From assembly GCA_013398055.1 (NCBI GenBank), contig VZRS01012609.1, positions 250,937-314,936 of the forward strand: DNA of 64,000 nucleotides. The letters are read 5' to 3'. This document shows, piece by piece, positions 1 to 13,000 of this stretch (positions within the stretch are counted from its first letter, which is position 1; each line of letters opens with the position of its first letter). A model generated the notes under the pieces. It worked only from the letters and a program-made list of their open reading frames with translations. It was not told the origin of the DNA and did no database searches. The position numbers were made by a program, and so were the translations under genes. This DNA comes from Ifrita kowaldi (Eukaryota > Chordata > Aves > Passeriformes > Cinclosomatidae).

Positions 1-719
1 AAATCATGAGACTTCCTGTTTTGTAGCTAAATCTTACCAAACTAATTATCCATAAATTTACAATGAATAAACCATTCAAATGAATTTCTGAATCAAGCTG
101 CTAGTGAAGTTTGCCTTTCTGCAAAACAAAGCCCTCGGAGCTGCATTCTCAGATTCATAGCCATTCTCAGATTTTAACTGGGGTCTGAGGCACCCTTGTA
201 CAGTCAGTGATTCCACAAAACTTTAGTTTGGTTTTGGTTCTGGTTTTTTGGGGATTTTTGTTGTTGTTGTTTGGGATTTTTTGGGGGGTTTTGTTTGTTG
301 GTTTGGTTTGGTTTTTTTGTTTTCGTTTGGGTTTTTGTTTTGTTTTTTGTTTTTTGTTTTTTTTGTAATTCAAAGGCAAACAGAGTTTCTGCAGTAGACT
401 CTATTCATGAAATTCGTGAAATTCGTGCTGACCACTGAGTTGAGAAAAAGTGAAAGTATAGAAACCTTATCACTTATGCACTTTCTATCTGTATTGGTAG
501 CTCGGGCTTGGCATTGAGTACTCGTGGCTTCCTTTTACACAAAGGCTGTATGCCACTATTGTAGGTGTCCCAAGTGAAGGTGTCTACATCTGTACGAGTC
601 ACCTTGGGCTGCTGTCACAGAGAAGAGGGAATCAGCCAATGCAGTTCCCACAGACTGCTTGTGATGCAGCTAAGTGACTATGTCTGGTCACATGAACTTG
701 ACTGTATTGACACAGCCCC
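1..719. other. Unique non-coding sequence
   Basis: I see no exon or recognisable transposon here. The stretch holds a G/T-rich low-complexity tract (listed separately) and a short direct repeat, CATTCTCAGATT, near positions 142 and 162. The short run GAAATTCGT is repeated near 410-425. The segment from about 565 to 690 could be a 5' extension of the CR1 copy that follows or another old repeat, but I cannot recognise it. Confidence 0.6.
222..366. repeat. G/T-rich low-complexity tract
   Basis: About 145 bases are almost entirely T and G on the + strand, built from TTTTG, GGTTT and TGTTG runs with G runs of 3 to 6. It reads as A/C-rich on the other strand. Open frames across it (K/N/T/P-rich on the - strand) are composition artefacts. 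Similar tracts occur near 54.2 kb and 57.9 kb. Confidence 0.85.
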
Positions 720-1416
720 CAGTGAAAGGCTAGCGAGTACACTGGATAGGCTTGGGCAAAAGGATGCCATCTCCAGGGACCTGCACAGGCTTGGGAGGTG
801 GGCCTGTGCAAACCTCATGAAGTTCAGCAAGGCCAAGTGCAAGGTCCTGCACCTGGGTCAGGGAAATCCTCACTATCATGCAGGCAGGGTCATGGATAAA
901 CTGAGAAAGACTTGGGGATATAAGTAAACAAAGATTAGATATGGTCTGGCAATGGGCATTCCCATCCCAGAAAGCCAACCACATCCTGGGCTGCATAACA
1001 GGCAGCATGGCCAGCAGGTCAAGGGCGGTGATCCTGCCCCTCAACTCCATTCTCATGAAGAAAGGCTGAGAGAGCTGGGGTTCTTCATCCTGAGGAAGGG
1101 AAGGCTTTGGGGACAGCTCCTTGCAGCCTTTCAATGTATAGAGGGGCCTTACAAGAAAGATGAAGAGAGACTTTTCACTGGGGCTTCTACTAGGAGGACA
1201 AGGGGTACTGGCTTTAAACTAAAAGAACGTGAAAAGGACATAAATAATTTTTTTCAATAAGGGTAATGAGGCAGTGAAACAGGTTTCCCAGAGAAGCTGT
1301 GAACGCTTCATCCCTGCAAGTGTTCAAAGCCAGATTGGACAGTCCATGGCAGTGCAGGCTGGGATAAATGATCTTTGAAGGTCTCTTCCAACCCGAATCT
1401 TTCTGTGATTTTGTGA
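720..1416 (+). mobile_element. CR1 LINE fragment, 5'-truncated, internally deleted
   Basis: This is the 3' part of a CR1 non-LTR retrotransposon in sense orientation. The frame from about 756 encodes the C-terminal end of the CR1 ORF2 reverse transcriptase, including ANLMKFSKAKCKVLHLGQ. Near 960-1050 it continues with ANHILGCITGSMASRSRAV. The usual stretch of about 40 codons between the ALVR and RLRELG blocks is missing at about 1050, so there is an internal deletion. RLRELG and the KDEERLF block follow, then the 3' UTR with the GGTCTCTTCCAACCC end and a TCTGTGATTTTGTGA tail at about 1380-1414. Several stops and frameshifts show that it is dead. The 5' edge is uncertain by about 50 bases. Confidence 0.9.
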
Positions 1417-4400
1417 CAAGTAGCTCAGATGTAGGAACTGCACTGTTGACCCCTAGTGCTAGGAGAGATGGATCCCTTCCACAACCTCAGTGCTGGGCTG
1501 GGAAGTGTCAAGGTTGAGATACCTGACAGCGTACAGGTCTATAATGGTCAAGACAGTTGAAGCCAAGGCTGTGTGAAAAAACCCCCTTGAACTCATGTTA
1601 AAGTATTTAACATGCTTAGAATTTGCTGTTTTGAGAGGCAGGTTTGGTCTGGCAAAGGCTTTGTGGTGCAGGTAAGTCCTGAAAGATTTGTTAGCCCTGT
1701 CATAAGCAACCAAGTATACAAGCCCTCATTATCTTCAGTACATTTTTAGCAGATACCTAATGTACACAACCAGTCAAAATAAAATTAACTTCTTCCTTTT
1801 TGACATTACCTAATTAGATATTTGCTATTCTATCTGTATTGTCTATGCCTGCATTAGCCTTAAAAGTCTGTTCTGATCTCTGTACTTGTGAAGACAACTA
1901 CATTTTTAACACAGCAGCCCTACGCATGATGGTTCCTAATGCCAAGAAATAGTAAAGCTTTGAGGAATGCATGTCAACACGTCTGTTCCACTCCTGTGAA
2001 CATAATCACCATCCACCATTACATCAGAATTAAAGGACAAAATTGCATTTGGTGGGAAAGGAAGTGTGTGGGTAACTACTGAAGTAGCTTCTGGTTATGG
2101 TGGGCAGGACAAGAATAATGAGTTCAGCTTCTGGCAAGGAGGATTTACGTCAGACATTAGGAAATATTTCTAATGATAAGAACAGCAAAGAACAGGAATT
2201 GCCTGAGGATGCTGTGACACCTCTACACTGGAGGTCTTTAGAAACAAGTCAGATTCACATCTGTCAGGAGTGGTCTGGATACAGGAGATCCTGCCTTGGG
2301 TATCTGTACCTACCAGGTAACCTCCTTTCAGCTTCATGCTGCCACCATCCACCACAGTTCCCTATGGTCTTGTTTTGGGGTTGTGGAACAAAAAAAAAGA
2401 GAAATAAACCAATGACACTCTTTAGGTATTATTCTTAGCAGGAAGCTTACGAGAAAATCAGGAACTTTCTAGGGAGATCTCTGGATCTTGAAGTCCTCAT
2501 CAAGTCCCTCTAGCCAGCAGAAAATTATAATCCCTTACTTCACTCAGATGAGACCCAAGAGGTGGTGGCCATGACCCTCGAGCCATTCAGTCACCTGATA
2601 TTTGAGTTCCAGGAGATTACCAAGCAGGACACAATGGGAAAGAGTGGAAAAATCTCCCAGGCGTATTTCAGACAATGCACAGGCAGTGCAGTGATCTCTC
2701 ATGGCACACTGGTTTGTAAGCTACTAATATACCAAACTTGATCCTGGCTGGGAAAATGAAATTCTCCAAAATGAAATGTCAGTGTTTTCACCCATGAACA
2801 GATGACAGTTATATAAGATAAAAGGCATCATAAGCAGTACTGCACTTAGATACGTAGAGGCAACTAGAGGAAAATTTTGTTATAAAAAATATACATGTGT
2901 AAAATCTGATCAGCAGTAAATAACGTTTCAAGTGCTTTAGGTTTTCTCCTGTCATTTCTCTGACAGGCAGGAAGGACTTCTGGGACTGATACAGCTCAGC
3001 CTGTCTCTGTGAGACACAGAGTTTATCTCTAGATTCTCTATTTCCTTTTGCAAAAGGATAAAGAACAGGGCTTACATGTCTTCTAATTTTTTAAGTCTTG
3101 GTTATTTCCTACACACATATGCTTCTTCCTCTTCCTTCATGAGTAGGTAATTTCTTGCATCAAGTTGCTGGAGGGTTTGCCAATTTATAACATTTTATAC
3201 TGTTTTAAAATTTAAAAAAGAGAGAAAATTATATGCAGTTCCAGTGGCCAGGAAAACAACACACACACCGATTTCTGATTATCAGTGTCTTTGGTCAGTG
3301 TGTGTCATACATAACTGGTGAACACCCTTTGGTCTGACATTCACTTGCACAGTAAAATAGTATTTTTTAATAAATTCAAATAGCAAATAAAGATCTAAAT
3401 ACTTGCTTGTTCCCAAAGTAGCCAGGAAAAAAGGGAAGTGGTCTCAGTTCTCTACTTCATTTATCATAATGTCTAAAATTGCTTTAAAATCTGGAATAAT
3501 CCTGTGAATCCTATGAATGGAATAATCCTTCACACATAGTGAAGAAATTGCCAGCAACTGTAGACTTCCTCTCACAGATTTATAGGGGGATTATGGAAAG
3601 CACACAGCAGTGGCCAAATACTGTTTTACTGGAGTAAACAGAAGTAAAAACTCCCCACATAAAGATCTGAAAAGTCTCATATAATAGTTCTGTGGAGGAG
3701 AATTAAACTTAAGTGACATTTTAATTATCACAGTTTCACAGAGAAATAGAGCTGCTTCCATGGAGATCCCCAGTCCAGTTCAGTGCCATAGGGAATAACA
3801 GAACAGGACCTTTTCCCTCATACCATATGTAGTGCTTACAGTAAGGATTACCCGTGTTTCTCCTTTGCCCCACACAGCACTTAACACGCATAACACAAAC
3901 ATGGGTGGAACATTTTCTGAATAAAAGGTTGTTCAAAGGCACAAGCAATAAGGGAGAACCCAGAAGAATTGTCCATACTAGAGCTCCATCTAGCTATTAA
4001 GTCATCTTCTTTATCAAACACAAGCAGCAGCCTTACAGATAGCTCACCTTGAAAATGCACACGGTTATGATCCAGCTGGACCAAAAGGAAACATATTCTC
4101 CTATTAATGTGCAAATGAGCAGTGTCTAATAGTGCTAATCAATGGTGCCCAGGAAAAAAAAAGTGTCCTTAAAAAGATAATGGTAAGTAGCTGATGAGCA
4201 GAAGGGTTTTCTAGTGACTAGTTAGCCACTCCCTGTGCTGCCCACTGATGCTTCTGGACAGTTGTTTCATTAGGAGAAGCTCCATATCAAGCCGTGCTGC
4301 TTTTTCAAATAGAAAACTATCCAATTAAGAACCTTATTTCTTCTGAGCAGCCAACTATGTAGGCTTAACTGAACTCCTGAGGATGACTAAATCTTTTTAT

Positions 4401-5999
4401 CCTTTGTAATATATTTTTGCTGTGTACCCCTGTGTGAGACGGAAGTACTTAAACTGATAATGACAAGTGGGTGGGAAGGTACGTGTCAGGCAAAATGCTG
4501 TGACTAAACTCCCATTTGCAGTGAGGCAGCAAGCTCAGGCACTGGTAGGAAAAACATCTCATTGAATCAGCACTTCCCAAACCAGTGTGTGAAACAAACA
4601 TGCAGCAGCACTGCCAAGTTTTGCAGCAGAGAACAAAGGATGCCTGGGAGTTGAATTGGATCCTAGTGCCTAAAATCTTTCAGTATAGGATGCTGCCCTA
4701 CTTCTGATTCTTTGGTTAGCTTATGTTGCGTTGGCTTGGGTATCTCTCCACAGCATTACTCTACATAGTGCAGACAGGCAGACTCCTACTTGTTTTATTC
4801 ATCAATTCTCCCCACATTTTGCTATTCCTGCACTCTTTTATCCATTTTTAGGATAAGTAAATAGACTTTGCTTAGTTCCTATTGAGCAGAAATAATAGTC
4901 TAAGCCATGGGAGTGGGAACATTTCCCCATTTGTCTTGCCATGCTTTCCAAGACATGCTGCTGAAGGGGAGGGTGTTTGCAGGGAACTCGGTGATCTTGG
5001 CTTTACCCAGGGAAAATTCCTTGCACACTGGGGAGGTTTTGGGAAAGGAAATCATTCTGTGACCCTGTTACTGAGAAGCTTTGAACTGGTGTAAAACTAT
5101 ACCTGCCAATCCTTTGCAAATGGCAGCCACTTTAATGCCGTTTGAGAATATGCTTCAGATGTTCCTCTAGGACACTGCACATGTCCTGACTGGCGAAGCA
5201 ATGTGGTTATTACAATTGACCTAGACTTAACCTTTGATCCTTGGAGAAGAACTCTTAAGTCATTTTTTATTAGTCATCTCTTCTGGGTCATGCCTCTGCA
5301 TCTTCCTCTGTCACAATCCTTTTCTAACTCACCTCCAGGACAGATGCTGGCTCGCTCCTGGCTGTATATGCCAAGGGAGAAATACACTCTACCTACTTCT
5401 GTTAATACCCCAAGGGCCCCACTTATCTTTCTGAAGGAAGCCTGGGAAAGTGTAGCAAAAGCAGGCAGGGCTGTGTTTTATACCTCTGAAGCCTCTGATG
5501 AGAATACAGATTGCAGTACAGAGTTGACTCAAGGTATGGCACAGGGCAGCCAACTCTGAGGGCAGTCCGAGTGAGTAAAGCACTGCCTGGCTTGTTTGCT
5601 GGGACACATGGATACTGCAGCAATTCCTGGCACAGGGATGTCCTTGTGCCTTGCAGAACAGGGTCCTTCCAGCCTGGGCTTGGAGATGCAGGTGATAAAC
5701 CAGTCAGACAAGGATGGCAAAGCTACATCCATTCCATATTCTGCAGAAGATAAAAAAATAGCTACCCAAGCCCTGAGCCTGTAATGAGGGGAGCAAAGTC
5801 TCTTGTGTCTTCTTCCATGCTACTGCCAGCATTTCTTTGCAAATGACAGCCTCAGGTATTGTTACTTTATTTTTTGATTACAATGAAGACCCAACTGGCT
5901 TTCCCAAGTTGTTTTCCTTCAAAAATATGCTTAACATGGTACAAGGGTAAATAGCCTCCACCCAGCTCTGTAATGTACTCACCAAGGTCTCCAAATAGC
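1417..5999. other. Unique non-coding sequence
   Basis: About 4.6 kb without recognisable exon, RNA gene or transposon. Open frames here (up to about 118 codons near 5.2-5.6 kb) overlap each other on both strands, lack any family motif and have random-looking composition. Small-scale features are limited to short A/T runs and a brief CA run near 3260. Confidence 0.6.
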
Positions 6000-7021
6000 T
6001 GTAGTGGGTTGACCCTGGCTGGATACCAGATATCCACCAAAGCTGCTTTTGTCACTCCCCTACTCAGCTGGACATGGGAGAAAAAAATATAATAAAAGTC
6101 TCATGGATCAAGGTAAGGACAGGGAAAGATCACTCACCAGTTACCATCAAGGGCAAAACAGCCTCAACTCGGGGAAAATAATTTGATTCCTAAACAAATC
6201 AGAGCAGGATAATGAGAAATAAAACCAAATCTTGAAACACCTTCCCCCCAGCCACCCCTGGGCTCAACTGCACTTACCATTCTCTCTCCCTGCTCCTTCC
6301 CAGCGATGCAGGGGGATGAGGAATGGAAGCTCATAAAAGCAGTCAGTTCACCACTTGTTGTCTTTCTCCTTCCTCCTTAAGGGGAGGACTCCTCACATTC
6401 TTCCATGTCCAGTGTGAGGTGTCTCCTGTGGAAGACAGTACTCCATGAACTTCTCCAGTGTGAGTCCTTACCACAGGTTGCAGTTGTTGATGTTCTTTCC
6501 AGCAAACTTGCCCCAGCATGGGGTCCTCTCTCCACAGGGCCACAGATCCTGCCAAGAGCCTGCTCCACCATGGGCTTCCCACAGGCTCTCAACCTCCTTC
6601 AGGCATCTGCCTGCTCTGGTGTGGTGTCTTTCATGGGCTGCAGGTGGATCTCTGCTCCCCCATGGACCTCCATGGGCTGCAGGGGCACAGCTGCATCACC
6701 AGAGGTTGCACCATGGGCTGCAGGGGAATCCAGCTCCTGGAACATCTCCTGCCCCTCCTTCCTTGCTGACCTGGCTGTCTGCAGGGCTGTTTCCCTCACA
6801 TGTTCTCACTCTGGCTGCTGTTGAGCAGCAATTTTCCCCACTTTCTGAAATCTGTTATGCCAGAGGCATTACCACCGTCACTGTTGGCCTCGGCCTTGGC
6901 CAGCATGGGTCCATCCTGGAGCCGGCTGACAGACATGACTCTGTAAGACATGGAGGAAATTTCTGGCAGCTTTTCACAGAAGCCCCCCACTATCAAAACT
7001 TGGCCACACAAACCCAATGCA
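6000..7021 (-). mobile_element. Solo LTR of an avian endogenous retrovirus
   Basis: The - strand reads TGCATTGGGTTTGTGTGG at 7021 and ends in GGGTCAACCCACTACA at 6000, giving the TG...CA ends of an LTR about 1.02 kb long. I recognise the family from bird genomes: GCCGAGGCC-type text near 6880-6900, repeated CCATGGGCTGCAGG blocks near 6630-6730, and the ATTATCCTGCTCTGATTTG block near 6200-6220 on the - strand. Where I recall a polyadenylation signal in relatives, this copy has AATCAA (+ strand 6183-6188). No internal retroviral genes flank it, so it is a solo LTR left by recombination. I could not find an exact target-site duplication (ATAGC before, AGCAG after). Open frames inside, up to 224 codons, are not genes. 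Confidence 0.85.
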
Positions 7022-10000
7022 AGCAGAGGGCTCAGACATGGACACAGGATCTTGCAGAGTTGAGAAGAATGGGAACTCTGAGAATATCCCACAGGAGATC
7101 ACAACTCCTGAGTAGATAGGGCCATGCTAAAGTGCTGCAGAGAGCTGCAAGCTCCAGCAAACTTTATTAGTTTGCATCATCCTGTGTTTTGGGATTGAGC
7201 AGAGCTTCCTGCCATCATCCTGATAGTAGGCCCAGCTCAGGAGCCCCAGCGTGCTTCCTGACAGCAGGTAATCCATCACTGCCTGGCGTGCTGTAGGCAG
7301 GCATCGCCTCGTGTGTGTTCACTCGTGGAGCTGAAATTCTCCCCAGGCTCTCTGACTGCTCCCAGCAGTACCCTAGTGAGACCGACCCATTGCTGCTCTT
7401 CCTGCCTTGGGAACGTCCTCTGGGGATGATTGAGGATATTTGGCTAGCTACAATTTTCACATCAAATCCATAAGCCTGGTCAGTCCCTACTAGCAACTCT
7501 CCTCCTTTTCAGGACTTGGAGATCTCAGAATCTCAAGAGCGTATTTTGTAAAGGCAGCATTATCTTGACTATCACAGCACACAGTGGGGGAAAATATGGA
7601 GAACACACCAGGCATACAGATGGCTCTAAATACAGCTGTAGCACCATGGATTTGATAGAGCTAATACATAAAACATATGGGATTAAAGCACACAGCACCT
7701 TGACCCAGCTGTTAATGGAACTGGGATCCTCAACACTTCTGACATGGGTCGTTAGTCCAAAACCAAGGAAATAATTCATCACTGACTGCACACTACTGGC
7801 CTTTTGTTTTAAAAAAAAAGCGATGAGAAGCACTGTCACATAAACTCTACTGTCCTGCCTTGATTCTAACACAGTGGATTCTGACCCAGACCTGCTCAAG
7901 ACTTTTCAGAGATGGAACAGAGGTGTGTGCCCCACCAGAGGGGGGGGTGAGAGGTGGCTTCTCTGGTTGCAGGTGAAGGATGTGGTAGGGAAGAGGCTGA
8001 GCAAGGCTGCAGGGCTGTGCCAAGGGGATGCAGCTGAGGTGATGAGACGCATGGAGGTAGCAGCATTGCTTTTTCTTCCCCTTCCACAAGTATCCCACCT
8101 CCTTCCATGACAACATCCTGCCTGTCCGATGTCCTGATGTTCATGAACTAAGCACCAGCATCATAATCCTTTTAATACCCAGCAGTCAGATATCTGCTTT
8201 GTCAAGTTCATGACACTGGCTCTGATTCTCAGCCACAAACTGCAGTGACAACAGCAACTTAACCAGGTGAGCTGGAGCACAGAGTCGGAGAAACTGAGGT
8301 TTGATCTAGCGCCTGTTGAAATAATAAGAAGGATTCACACTGGTCTTAGTGAGTCAGTGAACCAGTCCCCATGTGGCAGCCTGCTTGTTTTGAGTCCATC
8401 TTGTAGGGATAAATGACTGTATGACCTGCTTTGGGGTTTTTTGCTTATTGTTTTGTTTGGGTTATTGGCCATGAGAAACAATCTCATCCACATCACAAAC
8501 ATAGGCATGACTCCCAGACCACCTTGCATGATTTGTTTGCTTTTCTCAGAAACAACAAAGGGTGAAGAGCTGCCCTATTTTAATGTGCTAGGTCATAGTC
8601 AAAAGAGTCAAGTAATATTTCCCTGTAAGGGCTTGTATTTACTATATGAGCCAACTATCAAATTAATCTGACAAGTTAATCCACTAACCTAACTTTCATC
8701 TAATAAATACCAAAGAGAACAGATTCCTATTGATCTTAGCTGTCACAGGAACTTTGGACTCTTTAAACTCACTGCTGCCTGTAGCTAATGGGACCATCAG
8801 AGTTAAACCCTTCACATAGGCTGTCTGCTTTCTCATGTCTTATAAATAATTCCCTGAGCCGTTACTCTTATCTGCTCCAGCCACTTCTTCATTTACTTAT
8901 TTGTTTATACTTATCCTGTGCTCTCACACTGAGTTCATCCCTGAAAAACTTCAGCAAGCTGTTTTCTTCTTCCACAGGATTTACTCCACCTAATCTGATG
9001 TTACATTCTTAAAGAAGCCATACCACAAAAAAGGTCTGCTTGTCTCCTGTGGTCATCGTTTCTAGGCTGTCATTGGCACAAGAGCCAGACCCAAACCCCC
9101 ATCATTATTCATGGAAACCCTCTTACCCATTTCACTGGGAATCACACTTGTGGCAGCTCATCTCCCCACTGAAAGGCAGTATAAGAAAGGCAGTATTGGC
9201 ACAGCAGAATCGAGCAGAAAGTAAAGAACTTGCTGGCTGTCAGCAAGCACACAGTTTATAACAGAATTATACTGTTTGATTTTAGTTTGAAAGAAAAATT
9301 TTCATTAGATGTTCCCTAGCAAACCCAGATATGGTGTCCAGCCCCATGACAGACCCACGTTAGTCCTTGTCTTGTCAGATGTGAGCAAACAAATGACCTT
9401 CTCAAATCTCAAACTGGGGGGAATAGCGGTTAGTGAATTAACCCCCATGTAACCCAGGTTGGCCCATCTTGATCTACCAAATCTGTTTGATATTACCAAA
9501 AGAATTTCCACATTCTCCATGCTCACTCCCTCTGTTGCTCTCTAATTTTTGGCGCCTTTTTTTACACCATTGCAGATTGCAGGCTGAAAACACACAATGA
9601 CCACTCTGTGACTTTCTTCACAAAGAAGAAAGCATCTCACTTCTGCTTCCTATCAGCATCAAGAAACCCACATGCAAGTTGGATTTCACATAATTTTTCT
9701 GTTGAACTTACACTACTTGCATTCCCCACAAAAGGCTGTCTGAACATGGTTCTCGCTTCATGCAGATTGTGGAGTTTCTCAAGTCTCAGTTTCTTTTGCT
9801 CTGGCCACAAAATCAGCTTTTTGATATTCTGTGTGTTAAAAATACTCAAGAAGCTGCATCTTCTTGTTCTTTTGGGAAGCCATATCTCACACCTTTTCTG
9901 TAAGTTAAAATGTTCACATAATTCTTAATTTGTAAGAGGATAGTAAAGGATTCACTATTAACATGTTGACTTAAAGCTAAGATGTTGAAACAGACAAGCT

Positions 10001-13000
10001 TGGAAAGTCAATGCTGACATCACAACATTTGTAAAGGTGATTAAAATCTTGGAAGCACCAACAACAGCTTTTGAATAAAGGTAATCAGTGGGTTTTTTTT
10101 CCTTTCCTTATTAGAAGAATGGGACTTCTGTTCTAAATGTCTTTCTCCATAAACATAATCTATCCCATTATACTTGCATTGCTATAGAATGGACTTCTTC
10201 TCCTTTTGCTTTCCTTTTGTTTTTGACTCTTTTAAAAGGAAAAACATCACTGAAAGGAAAAGGGAAGCTACACCAGAGCATAAATGTCAGGGGTATAAAG
10301 GAAGCCATCATCAGCCACCCCTAGTGACTAATAAATGCCAGTAAAATTCATTCCACATCTGGAATGTGGTCTGTGGAAAATCCGACAAGTATAAATCAGT
10401 ACCCTCGATCAGAATATAAATCCTGACACGATGCAAATAATGCATAGCTCGTGTGTTTGTGTGTTTTACTGCGGTTATCAGGAGGAGGAAGGAAGGGCCA
10501 GGTGACAGGATACAGGGAAGTTAGAAAATAACTTTGTCCATTTCAAGAAACAATACACTACTTCCACCGGAAGAATATTTTTTAGAAAGGAAATTTACTC
10601 TCTCCTGCTTCACCACTGCTAACTCCTCCTCCCCCAGTTTAGAAGCCTCCAGCAAAAAAGAAATTAAGATATTTTGAACTCTGCAATCAGAAGGTCACAA
10701 AATACCAGCTTGGCTATGCTGGCTACATTCACTTTTCCTTTGTACAGCAGTTATTTGGATCAGATGTAAGTACATGTCCTGCTGCATCTCCTTGGAATAT
10801 TTGCTCTTTCCCCCATGGCTGCAGTTCACCACAGGGTCATGCCAGCAGCTTCTCAATGATTTTCAAGAGACGAGGGCTCACAAAGGTGACTGTCAACCAA
10901 AGCAGTCAAGCTAACACTGTCTTTCTCTATTTTTTCCCCAGGAGATGGTAAACTACGTATGGCACACAGACTTGTTCCAAAGCCCTCAAAAGCCAACAAA
11001 AAATGTGAAGGAAAATCCCCTGTAAGGGTTTCACAGCATGGGTGTATGGCAAGGGGCACCTCTTCTACTCTGACTCTGAACATGGAGCTGTGCAGCAGAC
11101 AGCAAAAGCACAGCTTCAGTGACTGACTGGGAAACAGTCTCTCTCCCATGGATTTGTCGTTTGATATTTTCCTCATAGCTCCTGATTCCCTCTTCAATAC
11201 ACTAGATTGCCACAGGAAAAAAAAAAGTTTATTAAATCTCATCGCTAACTGTTAAACTGTGGATCTGAGATGCTGGTGTGTGTGTGAGCAGGGTGTCCCC
11301 ATTCACACTGCTCATCCCAGACACACAAAGGTTCCCACTTGTGTAGTGCCCTCCTCAGAGGCACTTCCACTCATCATGATAGCATAAATCACAAAAGCTT
11401 CACTGAAATTTTCACACAGTTTCTGTGTATGTTATCTAGAGGGGGAAAAGAGATTTGAAAAAGCATGTGACAGACATTCTTCACACAAACACAACAAGGC
11501 AAATTCAGGACCCAGGAAGGTGGCTGTAAATGTGGAGTAATTCCATTTTAGATTTATACCATTCAAAACTGTAAAAGAATTGGGATTCAAATAAGTAAAA
11601 TAAAAATAAATAAAAATGCAGTTTTATTATTATTATTGAAAGCAGTTACATGGCATCACAAACTGTAAGGTAAGACCACCTTCATGCACAAGTGCAGTGG
11701 GCTGAATCTTGGATCACTGCTAATTTGCAGTGGTTGCTTCAGGGTCTGACCCAGGGAATTTTAGTGGGATAAAACCGGAGCATCTATGGAGAAAATGTAA
11801 GCGTGCTCAGATATTATATGAAGATTAAAGGATTTCCCTATCCACTAAAGATAATTTATATTATGCAGTAGAGAGAAAGCTCTTAGTTAATCCTCAAAAG
11901 GCTTGCCTTTTCTCTCCTACTGAGGTACATTCTTTATCAATTTCTTTTTCTTTTTGTTAGGGATTCTTTAGACACAGATACCTTCATTGGAAAACCAACA
12001 GAGGCAAGAAATGCTTAATTGTGTGACTTTTCTGTGTTTGAATGAGCCTTCTACCCTTTAGAGCAGGATATGAAACTGTCCTTGTACCAAAGGCCAAGGA
12101 AAATTTACCTGCAGCCTAAGTACTGAGTTTCAGTCCACACACTCTAGGTAATCTAAAGCGACCCCCCAAAATGCAGACAGTGTTAACTCTGAGTCCCTGG
12201 TACAACCTGTCACACTGTCTGGATCTGCTCCTACGATGCAGCACTAATTAGTATTGCAGACAGGTCACTGCAGTTTGACTGGAAGCTCTTCTGGGAGGAG
12301 GTTCCCATATCTTACTGATAACACAAGAACTGTCTTGGTGTCACAGCAACACTGATGTATCTTGCTCATCTCTACATTAAATTTCATTCCACCTCTCCTC
12401 TTGCAAAATTTAACCAGGGTTTTGGAGGTTGTGGGAGTTTTTTTATTATTATCATCATTTTTTCGGTTAGGCATTCCTTTGTCCTGCTTTCCCTAGAAGG
12501 TTTTTTTTGAGGAACAAGTTATGGCATTGCAGGTACCTCTTGGTATGCTATAAACCAACAAAAGAGATCACTACTTCTCAGTTCACCTTGAGAAAACACA
12601 GAGTTCAGGTCAACCTCAGGTGTGTTCCTGATGGTGCCAGGTGTCAATACAAAGCTCTTTAATGACTCATTTCCTAATTAAAGGCTTCCCTCCCCTGAAG
12701 CACAGATCACTGCATCTTAACTATTCAGTTCACAAAGTTGAATATTCTGGCAGCTACCTACTGAATCTTTCACACTTACAGACCAGAGATAGTCAAAGGT
12801 TGTTTTAAAACCTCTGAGATTTTAATATTCCTTTTTAAAAACACTGGCTTTCTAAATACAGAAATGCTATGAACCTATGAGTTGGGTGCTACTAAATTTG
12901 ACACCACTAAATTAATTTCAATGAATAATTCAGGGAGAAGAAAAGAAAAACAACAAAAAACAAGCTTCAGCCCAGGACTGTGGTCCTCCAGTGGCAAGGG

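Noticed and set aside
565..927. 120-codon frame as a host gene
   Set aside because: Its second half is the CR1 ORF2 C-terminal end; it is a transposon remnant.
6445..7119. 224-codon open frame on the + strand
   Set aside because: It lies almost wholly inside the solo LTR, antisense to it, and its S/P/H-rich text only reflects the LTR base composition.
7525..7899. 124-codon hydrophobic frame on the - strand as a membrane protein
   Set aside because: No family motif, overlapping open frame on the other strand, no splice or promoter context; chance is enough.
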